36,815 bases of DNA from an uncultured Geobacteraceae bacterium (GCA_903902345.1 CAIUUR010000184.1:1-36815), one strand, 5' to 3'; counted from the first letter of the stretch, positions 7,021-16,441 are shown. Made by a program: numbers and translations. Notes: a model not told the origin generated them from the sequence alone.

Positions 7021-9087
7021 TTAGAACTTGGCCAACAGCGGCACGATGAGAAGAGAGACGATGTTAATGATCTTGATCATGGGGTTGACGGCCGGGCCGG
7101 CGGTGTCCTTATAGGGGTCTCCCACGGTGTCACCGGTAACAGCGGCCTTGTGGGCGTCACCACCCTTGCCGCCGTGATGACCGTCCTCTATGTATTTCTT
7201 GGCGTTATCCCAGGCGCCCCCCCCCGTGGTCATGGAGATTGCCACGAAGATACCGGTGACGATGGTCCCCACGATGACCCCTCCCAAGGCCTTGGGGCCC
7301 AGGGTGAAGCCGACGATCACCGGCGCCAGGATCGGAATCAGACCGGGAATGACCATCTCTTTCAGGGCGGTCTTGGTGACGATGTCGACGCACGCCGCGT
7401 AGTCAGGTTTACCGGTTCCTTCCATGATTCCCTTGATTTCACGGAACTGGCGACGGACCTCCACGACTACCGCTCCGCCTGCTTTTCCTACCGCTTCCAT
7501 GCATTGTGCGGCGAAGTAGTAGGGGAGCATGCCGCCGATAAAGAGACCGACGATGATGTAGGGATCGGAAAGATCGAATTTGATGATTTCCTTCCCCGCG
7601 AGCTGCAGGGCATGATTCAGTTCGTCCACGTAGGAGGTGAAGAGGATGACGGCGGCCAGACCGGCTGAGCCGATGGCGTATCCCTTGGTGACGGCCTTGG
7701 TGGTGTTCCCCACGGCATCCAGCGGATCGGTGACGGCACGCACGGAGTCGTCCAGTTCGGCCATCTCGGCGATGCCGCCGGCGTTGTCGGTGATAGGGCC
7801 GTAGGCGTCCATGGCGACGACGATGCCGGTGAGGGAGAGCATGGAGACGGCGGCGATGGCGATGCCGTAGACCCCGGCGCACTGGAAGGCTACGATGATG
7901 CCGGCGGCAATGACGATCACCGGGGCGGCGGTGGCCTTCATGGAGACCCCCAGGCCGGCGATGACGTTGGTGCCGTGGCCGGTGGTGGAGGCCTGGGCGA
8001 TATGCTGCACCGGACCGTATTCGGTGGAGGTGTAATATTCGGTGATCCAGAAGATGGCGCCGGTGACGACCAGGCCGACGATGGCGGAGATGAAGATGTT
8101 CATGGTGCTGAAGTTCTGTCCGGCGGCGTTGGTCAGCCCTTCCGGAAACATCCGGACCGTGACGCCGTAGAAGGCGGCGCAGGCGAGGACGCCGGAGACG
8201 ATGAGCCCCTTGTACAGAGCCGTCATGATCTTGCCGCTACTCCCCAGTTTGACGAAGTAGGTGCCGATGATGGAGGCGATGATGGAGATTCCCCCCAGGA
8301 TCAGCGGGTAGCTTACCGTGGCCGAGTTGCTGCTGAAAGTTATGGCGCCCAGGAGCATGGCGGCGATGAGGGTTACGGCGTAGGTCTCGAAGAGGTCGGC
8401 GGCCATGCCGGCACAGTCACCCACGTTGTCACCCACGTTGTCGGCGATGACTGCCGGATTGCGCGGGTCGTCTTCGGGGATGCCTGCTTCCACTTTTCCC
8501 ACCAGGTCGGCCCCTACGTCGGCCCCCTTGGTGAAGATACCACCACCCAGACGGGCGAAGATGGAGATGAGGGAGCCGCCGAAGCCGAGACCCACCAGTT
8601 GGCTGACGACTTCCTTGACGGGCGCGCCAGGCATCAGTTTCAGAAGGATGAGATAGTAGCCGGCCACACCCAGAAGCCCCAGTCCCACGACGAGCATGCC
8701 GGTGATGGCGCCCCCCTTGAAGGCGACATTAAGCGCCTTGTGGATGCCTGACTTGGCAGCCTCGGTGGTTCGTACATTGGCGCGCACCGAGACGAACATG
8801 CCGATGAACCCCGTCAGCCCGGAGAAGAGTGCGCCCACGGCGAAGCCGACAGCGGTCTTGGCGCCCAGGGTCGCGAAGAGCGCCACGAACATGACCACCC
8901 CCACCAAGGCGATGATGGTGTACTGGCGCTTCATGTAGGCGCCGGCCCCTTCCTGAATCGCTGCGGCGATCTGCTTCATCCGCTCGTTTCCCTGGGGGAG
9001 CCCCAGGATCCACTGGGCCGTGATCAGACCGTAGGCCACTGCGGCCGCGGCACAGATCAGGGCAAAATAAATCGCGTACTGTTCCAT
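7021..9087 (-). CDS. hppA: Membrane-bound H+-translocating pyrophosphatase
   Basis: An integral membrane protein of 688 residues (family length 660-770) with about 16 hydrophobic segments. It couples pyrophosphate hydrolysis to ion pumping across the inner membrane. The active-site motif [11 protein letters not shown] is at 190-200, followed by [20 protein letters not shown] (205-224), and the second acidic cluster is in [12 protein letters not shown]. The motif GNTTKA (460-465) has Lys where K+-dependent enzymes have Ala, which in this family marks K+-independent H+ pumps. It is a single-gene unit with a good ribosome site (AGGAGGA). A TTGACA sequence lies upstream on the minus strand at 9196-9201. 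It may recover energy from pyrophosphate made by acyl-CoA ligases such as the one at 21241. Confidence 0.97.
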   Translation of the reverse strand: MEQYAIYFALICAAAAVAYGLITAQWILGLPQGNERMKQIAAAIQEGAGAYMKRQYTIIALVGVVMFVALFATLGAKTAVGFAVGALFSGLTGFIGMFVSVRANVRTTEAAKSGIHKALNVAFKGGAITGMLVVGLGLLGVAGYYLILLKLMPGAPVKEVVSQLVGLGFGGSLISIFARLGGGIFTKGADVGADLVGKVEAGIPEDDPRNPAVIADNVGDNVGDCAGMAADLFETYAVTLIAAMLLGAITFSSNSATVSYPLILGGISIIASIIGTYFVKLGSSGKIMTALYKGLIVSGVLACAAFYGVTVRMFPEGLTNAAGQNFSTMNIFISAIVGLVVTGAIFWITEYYTSTEYGPVQHIAQASTTGHGTNVIAGLGVSMKATAAPVIVIAAGIIVAFQCAGVYGIAIAAVSMLSLTGIVVAMDAYGPITDNAGGIAEMAELDDSVRAVTDPLDAVGNTTKAVTKGYAIGSAGLAAVILFTSYVDELNHALQLAGKEIIKFDLSDPYIIVGLFIGGMLPYYFAAQCMEAVGKAGGAVVVEVRRQFREIKGIMEGTGKPDYAACVDIVTKTALKEMVIPGLIPILAPVIVGFTLGPKALGGVIVGTIVTGIFVAISMTTGGGAWDNAKKYIEDGHHGGKGGDAHKAAVTGDTVGDPYKDTAGPAVNPMIKIINIVSLLIVPLLAKF

Positions 9088-9195
9088 TACATTCCTCCTC
9101 TTTTTATGCCTTCACTAAGGCTTGATCTTGCCGTTGAGAAAATGTGCTCACCCCCAGCGAGCGAGGCCGAAATAGTTACTGGAAAACCCCCCACT

Positions 9196-9201
9196 TGTCA
9201 A
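9196..9201 (-). promoter_or_regulatory. Possible -35 element upstream of hppA
   Basis: A perfect TTGACA on the minus strand about 110 bases before the hppA start. No good -10 follows at 16-18 bases, so this is weak. Confidence 0.3.
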
Positions 9202-9288
9202 CCGTAAATACGCCTTTATGGAGAACTTTTCCCCTCAGCGACACCGTTTTCGTGAGGATCCTTCCCCGGAATAGTCACCGGATAGCAC

Positions 9289-9317
9289 TTGACACCGATT
9301 TCCGGTTGCAATAGTAT
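9289..9317 (+). promoter_or_regulatory. Sigma-70-type promoter of the rubredoxin-like gene
   Basis: TTGACA (9289-9294, perfect) and TAGTAT (9312-9317, four of six) are separated by exactly 17 bases, 33 bases before the rubredoxin-like ATG. Confidence 0.65.
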
Positions 9318-9349
9318 TCTATTCGACAATCAACCCGGAGGAGGAGAGT

Positions 9350-9457
9350 ATGAAACAATGGCGTTGTATCATCTGTGACTACATTCACGAAGGCCCGGAA
9401 CCGCTGGATATCTGCCCGGAGTGTGGCGCGGGGCGCGAAAGCTTCGAAGAGGTTTAA
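9350..9457 (+). CDS. Rubredoxin-like small iron protein (35 aa)
   Basis: The protein reads MKQWRCIICDYIHEG, then DICPECGAGRESFEEV and stop. Two CXXC pairs (WRCIIC and ICPEC) and the YxHEG context match the Fe(Cys)4 domain of rubredoxins and of the rubrerythrin C-terminus. It is far shorter than normal rubredoxin (about 52 residues) and lacks the central region, so it resembles a free-standing rubrerythrin knuckle. The ribosome site GGAGGAGGAG is very strong, and there is a good promoter in front and a hairpin behind. It probably acts as a small electron carrier in oxidative-stress defence, which is an inference. Confidence 0.85.
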   Translation: MKQWRCIICDYIHEGPEPLDICPECGAGRESFEEV

Positions 9458-9525
9458 GGCATGGCCGGAAGCAGCAGTTCCGGGAACTTGACCGAAGAAA
9501 TCTGATCGGCGGGATTGACGCCTGT

Positions 9526-9549
9526 GGCGCGGGGGATTACCCTCGCGCC
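9526..9549 (+). terminator. GC-rich hairpin downstream of rubredoxin-like gene
   Basis: GGCGCGGGGG (9526-9535) pairs with CCCTCGCGCC (9540-9549) with one mismatch around a four-base loop. A weak T-containing stretch follows. It is probably a terminator, or an attenuator before the LarA-like gene. Confidence 0.5.
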
Positions 9550-9586
9550 GCTTGCATTTTCTCCCCCGAATGGGTAAGCTGACGGC

Positions 9587-10852
9587 ATGCGACTTCGGTA
9601 TGGCGACAGTTCAGTTCCTTGCAGCATTCACTCCGGACGGCTCCTTGCCGTTGTCCGCGCCGACCCGTTACTGCCGGAGGGTTCTCCGGAAGAACTCATC
9701 CTGGCAGCCCTTGCCCGATGCGCCACTATCCTGGCAACGTTCACCCCCGGCCAGCGAGTTGTCATCGTGACTTCGGATATTACCCGTTATACCGGTAGCG
9801 AGCTGTATCTTCCCCTTCTCGTGGATGAACTGAACCGCCGTGGAATTCCCGACCGGGATATTACCATCATAATCGCCCTGGGGATTCACCGGAAACAGTC
9901 CGAACGCGAGCATAAGAAGATCGTCGGCGCCCTCCATGGCCGGATCACCGTCCTGGATCACGATTGCGACGACCCGGGGAAGCTGGTCTCCCTGGGAATG
10001 ACGACCAATGGTATCGACGTGCTGATCAATCGCACCGCGGCGGAGGCCGACAGGCTGATTCTTTCGGGGACCATCGGCTTTCACTACTTTGCCGGCTTCG
10101 GCGGCGGCAGGAAGGCGCTCCTGCCGGGGATCGGGGGACGCGCCTCCTGTCTTGCCAGCCACTTCACCGTACTCCATCCGGATCCGGGAGGGGGACGGCA
10201 CCCCCTGGCTACGGTGGGGGTCCTGGATGGCAACCCGGTGCATCAGGCGCTTTGTGAGGCGTGCGCCCTGGCGGAGCCTGATCTGATCCTCAACACGGTC
10301 CTGGACCCGGATAAAAAGATCATCGCCGTTTTTTCCGGGGAGTGGGACCGTGCCCACCGGGCCGGGTGCCGTTTTTACGGAGAGCAGTTCACCTATCTTC
10401 TGAGTCGGCAGGCCGACCTGGTCGTTGCCTCCTGTGGCGGCTATCCCAAGGATATCAACCTGATTCAGGCCCACAAGGCCATGGAGTACGCCAGTCGGGC
10501 GCTGAAAGAGGGGGGGGTGATGATTCTGCTGGCCGCCTGCGGTGACGGCTACGGAAATCCCACCTTTTTTAACTGGTTCCGGCATCGGGAGCTGGCAGAG
10601 TTCGAGGCGGCGCTTCGAGCCCGCTACGAGATCAACGGCCAGACTGCTTATGCCCTCTTGGACAAAGCCAAGCGGTTTCGGATCATTCTGGTCTCCCACC
10701 TGCCGCCGGAGGAGGTGAGAACTCTCTCCATGATTCCGGCAGGGACTCTGGAGGAGGCGATGACCATCGCGGCGGAGCTGTTGCCGGAAGAGTACACTGC
10801 GTATGTCATCCCCGAAGCGGGAACGGTGTTGCCGGTGTTAAAACCGGGTTAA
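9587..10852 (+). CDS. larA: LarA-type nickel-pincer racemase (lactate racemase family)
   Basis: A 421-residue protein of the DUF2088/LarA family, which interconverts 2-hydroxyacids such as D- and L-lactate using a nickel-pincer nucleotide. The known active-site positions of Lactobacillus LarA are all present at a near-constant offset of 7-8: D64 and R67 (TSDITR), H101 (GIHR), H166 (GFHYFAG), cofactor-linking K176 (FGGGRK) and H192. A later Lys lies in YPKDINLIQAHK. The start MRLRYGD fits the family N-terminus although the ribosome site is weak. The cofactor-making larB/C/E genes are not in the window. The next gene is a GlcD-type FAD oxidase, so racemisation followed by D-lactate oxidation is plausible. 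Another 2-hydroxyacid substrate remains possible. Confidence 0.88.
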   Translation: MRLRYGDSSVPCSIHSGRLLAVVRADPLLPEGSPEELILAALARCATILATFTPGQRVVIVTSDITRYTGSELYLPLLVDELNRRGIPDRDITIIIALGIHRKQSEREHKKIVGALHGRITVLDHDCDDPGKLVSLGMTTNGIDVLINRTAAEADRLILSGTIGFHYFAGFGGGRKALLPGIGGRASCLASHFTVLHPDPGGGRHPLATVGVLDGNPVHQALCEACALAEPDLILNTVLDPDKKIIAVFSGEWDRAHRAGCRFYGEQFTYLLSRQADLVVASCGGYPKDINLIQAHKAMEYASRALKEGGVMILLAACGDGYGNPTFFNWFRHRELAEFEAALRARYEINGQTAYALLDKAKRFRIILVSHLPPEEVRTLSMIPAGTLEEAMTIAAELLPEEYTAYVIPEAGTVLPVLKPG

Positions 10853-10957
10853 AACCGGGTTAAAACCGGTTCAAGGTTCAGGGTTTAAGGTTAAACCTCG
10901 ACCCTCGAACCTCGAACCTTGAACATCGACCCCCGAACCTTGAACCTTGAACGAGGT
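10837..10957. repeat. Short tandem and inverted repeats between larA and glcD
   Basis: Three perfect 11-bp units GTTAAAACCGG (10837-10869) start inside the last codons of larA and include its stop. They are followed by GGTTCAAGGTTC-like sequence and then by many GAACCTTGAAC/GAACCTCG units to about 10957. The two halves are complementary, so the transcript could form a long imperfect hairpin just before the glcD ribosome site. Confidence 0.8.
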
Positions 10958-10961
10958 GAAC

Positions 10962-12338
10962 ATGCTCGCTCCACATATCGTTACAGAACTGAAGAAGCTC
11001 CTGGGCCCGGCAAACGTGGCCACCGACCTCCAGGATCTTATCTGCTACGGCTACGACGCCACCCAGATGGAGTTTCTCCCCGATGCGGTGGTTCATCCGG
11101 CCGGTCCCGAAGAGGTCTCCCTGGTGCTGAAGTTGGCCAACCGGGAACAGATCCCCGTTTTTCCCCGGGGTGCGGGGAGCGGCTTCACCGGCGGCGCACT
11201 TCCCAAGGGTGGGGGGATCGTCCTCGTCACCACCCGGATGAACCGGATCTTGAGGATCGACACCGAGAACCTCATCGCCGAGGTGGAGCCGGGGGTGGTC
11301 ACCGACGATTTCCAGCAGGCAGTGGAAAAGCTCGGCCTCTTCTATCCGCCGGACCCCGCTTCTCTGAAGTTTTCCACCCTGGGGGGAAACGTGGCCGAAA
11401 ACGCCGGCGGTCCCCGCTGCATCAAATACGGCGTCACCCGGGATTTCGTCATGGGACTGGAGGTGGTGCTCCCCACCGGCGAGATCATCCGGACCGGCAC
11501 GGAGACCTACAAGGCGGTGGTGGGGTATGATATGACCCGGCTCCTCTGCGGCTCCGAGGGGACCCTGGGGGTGATCACCAAGATCATCTTCAAGCTCCTC
11601 CCCCTCCCCGAGGCGAAGAAGACCATGCTGACCATCTTTGACTCCATCGACGGCGCCGCCAGGGCGGTCTCCATCATTATCGGCGCCCGGATTATCCCCA
11701 CCACCCTGGAGTTTATGGATTACGCCACCCTTCAGTGCGTGGAAAAACGTTACAATCTGGGGATTCCCCCCCAGGGGCGGGCGGTGCTCATCATCGAGGT
11801 GGACGGCGACCGGGATTTGATAGAGAAACAGGCAACGAGAATTCAGGAACTCATCGCCCCCCTGGGATTGGTTCAGTGCAAGGTGGCCAAGGATGCCGCC
11901 GAGTCCGAGGCGCTCTGGCGGGTGCGGCGCCTGGTCTCCCCCACGTTGCGGGAGATAAACCCGACCAAGTACAATGAGGATATTGTCGTCCCCCGGAGCA
12001 AGGTTCCCGATGTCATCCGGCAGATCGAGCGGATTCAGAGCAAGTACGACATTCCCATCGTGAACTTCGGCCATGCGGGCGACGGCAACATCCACGTTAA
12101 TGTGATGATCGATAAGGATATTCCGGGGATGGAAGAGAAGGCCCACCGTGCGATCCGGGAGGTCTTTCAGGCGGCGCTGGATCTGAACGGCACCATGTCC
12201 GGCGAGCACGGGGTCGGTCTCGCCAAGCAGCCATACATCTCCATGGAGCTGTCGCCGGTGCAGATTGCCACCATGAAGTCCATCAAGCATGCACTGGACC
12301 CCAACAACATTCTCAATCCGGGGAAGATGTTCCCGTAG
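10962..12338 (+). CDS. FAD-linked 2-hydroxyacid oxidase (GlcD / D-lactate dehydrogenase family)
   Basis: A 458-residue flavoprotein of the FAD_binding_4/FAD-oxidase_C type. The FAD-binding loop PRGAGSGFTGGALP (68-81), FSTLGGNVAENAGGPRCIKYG, the C-terminal motif GHAGDGNIH (about 370) and SGEHGVG are all typical. It would oxidise D-lactate or glycolate at the membrane, passing electrons to an Fe-S partner or quinone. No GlcF-type Fe-S subunit is next to it. The ATG at 10962 is preferred because of GAGGTG just upstream; a TTG 15 bases earlier lies inside the repeats. It sits downstream of larA and 33 bases upstream of the kinase gene. Confidence 0.9.
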   Translation: MLAPHIVTELKKLLGPANVATDLQDLICYGYDATQMEFLPDAVVHPAGPEEVSLVLKLANREQIPVFPRGAGSGFTGGALPKGGGIVLVTTRMNRILRIDTENLIAEVEPGVVTDDFQQAVEKLGLFYPPDPASLKFSTLGGNVAENAGGPRCIKYGVTRDFVMGLEVVLPTGEIIRTGTETYKAVVGYDMTRLLCGSEGTLGVITKIIFKLLPLPEAKKTMLTIFDSIDGAARAVSIIIGARIIPTTLEFMDYATLQCVEKRYNLGIPPQGRAVLIIEVDGDRDLIEKQATRIQELIAPLGLVQCKVAKDAAESEALWRVRRLVSPTLREINPTKYNEDIVVPRSKVPDVIRQIERIQSKYDIPIVNFGHAGDGNIHVNVMIDKDIPGMEEKAHRAIREVFQAALDLNGTMSGEHGVGLAKQPYISMELSPVQIATMKSIKHALDPNNILNPGKMFP

Positions 12339-12371
12339 TGGCTTCGGCGTATTTCAGGGAAGGGTGGTGCC

Positions 12372-14339
12372 ATGAAAATGCCCCGCATCATTAATTACTA
12401 CCTCAATTTTTCCGTCAGATTACGGCTGACCGTCCTTTGTCTCTGCTATACCGCAGCTCTGTTTGCCGTGGATTTCAGCGCCCGGTTCAGTCAGAGCACC
12501 CATGCCATCACCATTGCCGCCATCGTGCTCCTGGGGGGAATCTTCGGCTGGCTCAACATCTGGTCCATCCACCAGGCCATTGCTCGCGCCTCCAAATACC
12601 TCACGGCCATGGCTGACGGTGACCTGAATCAGGAGATTGTGATTCATCGGGACAACGAGATCAGCAATATGCTGGTCTGTATGAGAACGCTTCAGGAGTC
12701 GGTGCAGAGGCTCTCCGCAGATACCGGTATGCTGACCTGGGCGGCAGTTAACGGCGACCTTGCCACCAGGGTCAGCTCCGACAGGCACCATGGAGATTTT
12801 CGGCAGATCGTGGAGGGAATCAATGCAACCCTGGACGCCGTCATCGCCCCGCTGAACATCGCCGCCGGCTCCCTTCACAAGCTGGGGGCCGGGCTGATTC
12901 CCTATGAAGCCACCGGGGAGTTCAGGGGGGACTACGAGCGGATCAAGAGTGGCGTTAACGGCGTCCTTGCCGCCATCAAGATGCGGAACGAGGATCTCGA
13001 ACTCCTCAGCAGTGCCGTCTCCCAGGGAAACCTGGCCGTCCGCGCCGATACCTCCCGGTACGCCGGTTACCATCAGAAAACGGTGAGCATCGTCAACGAA
13101 ATTCTGGACCAATTGATCGATCCGCTCAATCTGGCCGCCACCTATGTGGACCGGATTTCCAAGGGGGATATCCCGGAGAAAATCACCGCCCCCTATCACG
13201 GCGACTTCAATGTGATCAAGAACAACCTCAATACCTGTATCGATATCATGAACAACCTTCTCAGCGAAACCAACCGGGTTGTGCTGGCCGCGGCGGAGGG
13301 GAGGCTGGATGAACGGGCCGATGTGGAGCTCTTTATCGGAGGCTGGAAGCAGCTTGTCCTGAGTGTCAACGATATCGTCACCAACATCGTCAATCCGTTG
13401 CGGCGCACTGCGGAACTCCTGAACCTGGAAGTAATCCAGCGGCGCGAGGCCCAGGAGTTGCAGCAACGGCAGCAACAGCAGCTTGAGCTCCTGAACACGG
13501 GGCTTGAGGAGCGGGTCTCCGAAGAGGTGAAGAAAAATCGTGAAAAGGATCAGGCTCTCATGCAGGGTGAAAAGCTTGCCTCCCTGGGGCAGATGGCGGC
13601 GGGAGTCGCCCATGAGATCAACAATCCCATGACCTACATATCCGGCAACCTGAGTATCCTGGCCGAGTATTTTGACACCATACTCAAGTTCGACCGTATC
13701 CTGCGGGCAGAGGGGTGCGACAGCGTGGGGCGGGAAGAGGTGGAGCGGAGCCGAAAATCGTTGAAAATCGAGGCGATCCTGGCGGACGGCCCCATCCTCA
13801 TCGCCGAGTCGCTGGACGGAGCGGAACGGATTACGAAAATTGTCAAAGACTTCAAGGGCTTTTCCCGGATGGATTCCCTGGAGCTGGAACCGGCATCACT
13901 GGATTCATGCATGGAGAGGGCTCTCACCATCTGCTATAACGAGTTGAAATACGTGGCCTCAATCCGGAAAGAGTACGGCGGATTGCCGGAGATCCTCTGC
14001 CACCCGGGTAAACTTAATCAGGTCTTTCTCAACCTGCTGGTCAACGCCGGTCAGTCCATCACCCCACGGGGAGAGATCGTACTGAGGAGCTGGTACGACG
14101 ATCTCTTCATCTATGCCTCGGTGAGTGATACCGGGGAGGGGATTCCGGCGGAGAATCTGGGGAGGATCTTCGAGCCGTTCTTCACCACCAAGAAGGAGGG
14201 GAAGGGGACCGGCCTGGGGCTCAGTGTCTCCTACGATATCATCAAAAAACATGGTGGAGAGCTTTTGGTGGCAAGCGTTCCGGGAAAGGGAACCACCTTC
14301 ACGGTGAAGCTCCCCCGTACCGCTGGGGAAGCCGCGTAG
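12372..14339 (+). CDS. Membrane sensor histidine kinase with HAMP-like repeats
   Basis: A 655-residue protein. Two adjacent hydrophobic segments (about 17-36 and 44-66) are separated by only a few residues, so there is no periplasmic sensor. They are followed by HAMP-like units containing the recurring pattern ...GDL/GDIxxxI...G.. between about 67 and 345, then a Gln-rich coiled coil (361-371), the H-box GVAHEINNP (H414), N-box [10 protein letters not shown] and G-boxes DTGEGIP and GTGLGL. Such proteins are thought to sense membrane or cytoplasmic state. The catalytic half is a close paralogue of the kinase at 1301-2944. No response regulator is adjacent; the nearest on this strand is the receiver protein at 16442. 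Confidence 0.88.
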   Translation: MKMPRIINYYLNFSVRLRLTVLCLCYTAALFAVDFSARFSQSTHAITIAAIVLLGGIFGWLNIWSIHQAIARASKYLTAMADGDLNQEIVIHRDNEISNMLVCMRTLQESVQRLSADTGMLTWAAVNGDLATRVSSDRHHGDFRQIVEGINATLDAVIAPLNIAAGSLHKLGAGLIPYEATGEFRGDYERIKSGVNGVLAAIKMRNEDLELLSSAVSQGNLAVRADTSRYAGYHQKTVSIVNEILDQLIDPLNLAATYVDRISKGDIPEKITAPYHGDFNVIKNNLNTCIDIMNNLLSETNRVVLAAAEGRLDERADVELFIGGWKQLVLSVNDIVTNIVNPLRRTAELLNLEVIQRREAQELQQRQQQQLELLNTGLEERVSEEVKKNREKDQALMQGEKLASLGQMAAGVAHEINNPMTYISGNLSILAEYFDTILKFDRILRAEGCDSVGREEVERSRKSLKIEAILADGPILIAESLDGAERITKIVKDFKGFSRMDSLELEPASLDSCMERALTICYNELKYVASIRKEYGGLPEILCHPGKLNQVFLNLLVNAGQSITPRGEIVLRSWYDDLFIYASVSDTGEGIPAENLGRIFEPFFTTKKEGKGTGLGLSVSYDIIKKHGGELLVASVPGKGTTFTVKLPRTAGEAA

Positions 14340-14360
14340 TACGTCCATGGGATTTCCCTT

Positions 14361-15119
14361 ATGATCAAGGCCATTCTCGCCCGGAGAAAGCAGGGGCATC
14401 GAACAATGGGGTATCCCCGGGAACCGGCCTTGTTGCCGGAGCTGTTCCGTGGATATCCCCGGCTGGCGCCGGAGCTCTGTCCCTCCGGTTGCGCCTGTTG
14501 TGTTTCCGTTTGTCCGGTGGGGGCGATCTCGCGGGAGGGGGGGCTCACTCTGGATCTGGGGAAATGTCTCCTCTGCCCGGACTGCAGCCGGGCGTGTCCA
14601 GGCGGCGCCATAAGTTTCACCTCCGATCCCCGCCTGGCCACTCGCCGCCGTGAAGAGCTCATCTGCACCGCCGGGGAGGAACGGCGGTACGCCACGGAGT
14701 TGGGGCGGGAGCTCCTTCGGCTCTTCGGTCGTTCACTCAAACTGCGGGAGGTAAGCGCCGGTGGTTGCAATGCCTGCGAGGCTGACACGGCCGTTCTTTC
14801 CACCATCGGCTTCGATCTGGGCCGGTTTGGCATCCAGTTTGTCGCCTCACCCCGTCATGCAGACGGACTCTTTGTCACCGGTCCGGTGTCGGAGAATATG
14901 CGGGAGGCGCTTCTCATGAGTTATGAGGCGATTCCTGCCCCCAAACTGGTCATCGCCTCCGGGGCCTGCGCCATCGGCGGCGGCCCCTTCGTGGGGAGCC
15001 CGGAGGTGCGCAACGGTCTGGAAAATCTCCTCCCCGTGGATCTCTACATCCCCGGCTGTCCCCCCCACCCCATAACCATTCTGGACGGGCTACTCCGCCT
15101 TCTGGGTAAGATGCCCTGA
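14361..15119 (+). CDS. HycF-HycG-like fusion: ferredoxin domain plus hydrogenase/complex I small-subunit domain
   Basis: A 252-residue protein. Residues 1-95 match HycF-type ferredoxins (MIKAILARRKQG..GYPREP...FRGYP) and carry two cluster motifs. The second, C69-C72-C75-C79, is canonical. The first, C40, C44, C47, C51, has one extra residue between the first two Cys, with C46 also available. Residues about 128-245 match HycG/NuoB: GGCNACE (C136, C139), SPRHAD, GACAIGG (C203) and YIPGCPPHP (C233). E. coli has these as separate subunits of formate hydrogenlyase. No HycE-like catalytic subunit or membrane subunit is in the window, so its complex is unknown. It lies between a kinase gene and mobA, with small gaps on both sides. 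Confidence 0.85.
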   Translation: MIKAILARRKQGHRTMGYPREPALLPELFRGYPRLAPELCPSGCACCVSVCPVGAISREGGLTLDLGKCLLCPDCSRACPGGAISFTSDPRLATRRREELICTAGEERRYATELGRELLRLFGRSLKLREVSAGGCNACEADTAVLSTIGFDLGRFGIQFVASPRHADGLFVTGPVSENMREALLMSYEAIPAPKLVIASGACAIGGGPFVGSPEVRNGLENLLPVDLYIPGCPPHPITILDGLLRLLGKMP

Positions 15120-15143
15120 CGGTAGCTACAGAGGTGAGAATGT

Positions 15144-15752
15144 ATGGATCAGAAAAAACCTTCCGGCGTCACCGGTGTCGTCCTCGTGGGGGGGAAGAGT
15201 CGTCGGATGGGGCAGGACAAGTCCCTTCTGCAACTGGAGGGGAAAACGCTTCTCCAGCTCACCCTGGCTGCCTTTTGCCAGGCGCTCTCCACCGTCATCC
15301 TGGTGGGGGACCGTCCGGAACGGTTCCCCGACGTGAAACTCCCCATCCACCCCGACATCTATCCCGGCAGCGCCCTGGGGGGACTGTACACCGGACTCAT
15401 CCGGGCGGAGAGTTCCCACATCTTTCTCGGTTCCTGTGATCTTCCCTATCCCAGCGCCCCGCTCATCCGCCACCTGGTGGCCTGCGCCACCGGTAACGAC
15501 GTGGTGGTGGTGCAGGGTTCCGCCGGTTATGAACCGCTCTTCGCCCTCTATTCCCAGAGCTGTCGCCCGCCGATCCTGCGGCAGATCCGGGAGGAAAACT
15601 ACTGCATTTACGACTTCTACCCTCAGGTCACGACCCGTATTGTCACCCTGGAGGAGATCGCGCACCTGGGCGACCCCCAACGCCTCTTTCTCAACCTCAA
15701 CACGCCGGAGGAATACCGGCGTATCGCTCAGGAGGGCCGGAGATGTCCGTGA
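15144..15752 (+). CDS. mobA: Molybdenum cofactor guanylyltransferase
   Basis: A 202-residue protein that attaches GMP to molybdopterin to form the guanine dinucleotide cofactor used by the DMSO-reductase family. The nucleotide-binding signature GGKSRRMGQDK is at 16-26, and the metal-binding GSCDLPYP follows in the middle; both are typical. The ribosome site GAGGTGAGA precedes the start. The gene overlaps mobB by 10 bases, so the two are coupled. Confidence 0.93.
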   Translation: MDQKKPSGVTGVVLVGGKSRRMGQDKSLLQLEGKTLLQLTLAAFCQALSTVILVGDRPERFPDVKLPIHPDIYPGSALGGLYTGLIRAESSHIFLGSCDLPYPSAPLIRHLVACATGNDVVVVQGSAGYEPLFALYSQSCRPPILRQIREENYCIYDFYPQVTTRIVTLEEIAHLGDPQRLFLNLNTPEEYRRIAQEGRRCP

Positions 15753-16303
15753 CCGTCGTATCGTTTGTCGCAAAATCGGGGACCGGCAAGACCACCCTGC
15801 TGGAGAAGCTCATCGCCGAACTGAAGGTGCGAGGTTACCGGGTGGGGGCCATCAAGCATGACGCCCACAACTTCGACATCGATCATCCCGGCAAGGACAG
15901 CCACCGCCTCACCGCCGCCGGAGCGGATACAACCCTCATCTCCTCCCCGGAGAAATTGGCACTCATCAGGAAGCATGCCGTCCCCCCCACGGTGGAAGAG
16001 CTTCTTGAAACCTACTTCACCGATCTGGATATCGTCGTCACCGAGGGGTTCAAGAAGAGCCATCTTCCCAAGATCGAGATCCACCGGAGGGAGCGGAGTT
16101 CCACTCTCCTCTGCCGGGGGGAGGAGCATGATCCGACACTGGTCGCCGTGGCCAGCGACGAGCCGCTGGAGCTGGATGTCCCGGTGCTGAATCTGAACGA
16201 TACGGATGAGATCGCCGATTTTGTGGTGCGACGGTTTTTGTCCGGGAATGAACCCTTACTCGCTGGGGAGTTCGGGGACAGTGTGTTTGATGGATACCTT
16301 TGA
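15743..16303 (+). CDS. mobB: Molybdopterin-guanine dinucleotide biosynthesis adaptor MobB
   Basis: A 186-residue GTP-binding protein that assists MobA. It has the P-loop KSGTGKTT (11-18), the family motif GAIKHDAHNFDIDHPGKDSH and VTEGFKKSHLPKIE. The length is normal. The start lies inside the end of mobA (10-base overlap), with GGAGGGCCGGAG upstream. It ends the operon; no clear terminator follows. Confidence 0.93.
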   Translation: MSVTVVSFVAKSGTGKTTLLEKLIAELKVRGYRVGAIKHDAHNFDIDHPGKDSHRLTAAGADTTLISSPEKLALIRKHAVPPTVEELLETYFTDLDIVVTEGFKKSHLPKIEIHRRERSSTLLCRGEEHDPTLVAVASDEPLELDVPVLNLNDTDEIADFVVRRFLSGNEPLLAGEFGDSVFDGYL

Positions 16304-16441
16304 AATGGGTTTCATTTCGCGAGGGATAAAGGTATACTCCGATTGCTTTGAAGTAGGCAGGTTGCTGGATTAATTGGTGGTAATTGTGCGTGGTGTTTTT
16401 CATAAAATCGCCGACTATGCCTGAGTGAGGTCCTCCCTAGT

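Noticed and set aside
9668-10699. 343-residue minus-strand frame opposite larA
   Set aside because: All LarA active-site residues are on the plus strand; this frame shows no family pattern.
10837-10957. CRISPR array
   Set aside because: The repeat units are 7-11 bases, have no regular spacers and appear in both orientations; no cas gene is nearby.
10878-12290. 470-residue minus-strand frame opposite the FAD oxidase gene
   Set aside because: It is a shadow of a clearly conserved gene, and its composition is typical of complementary-strand frames.
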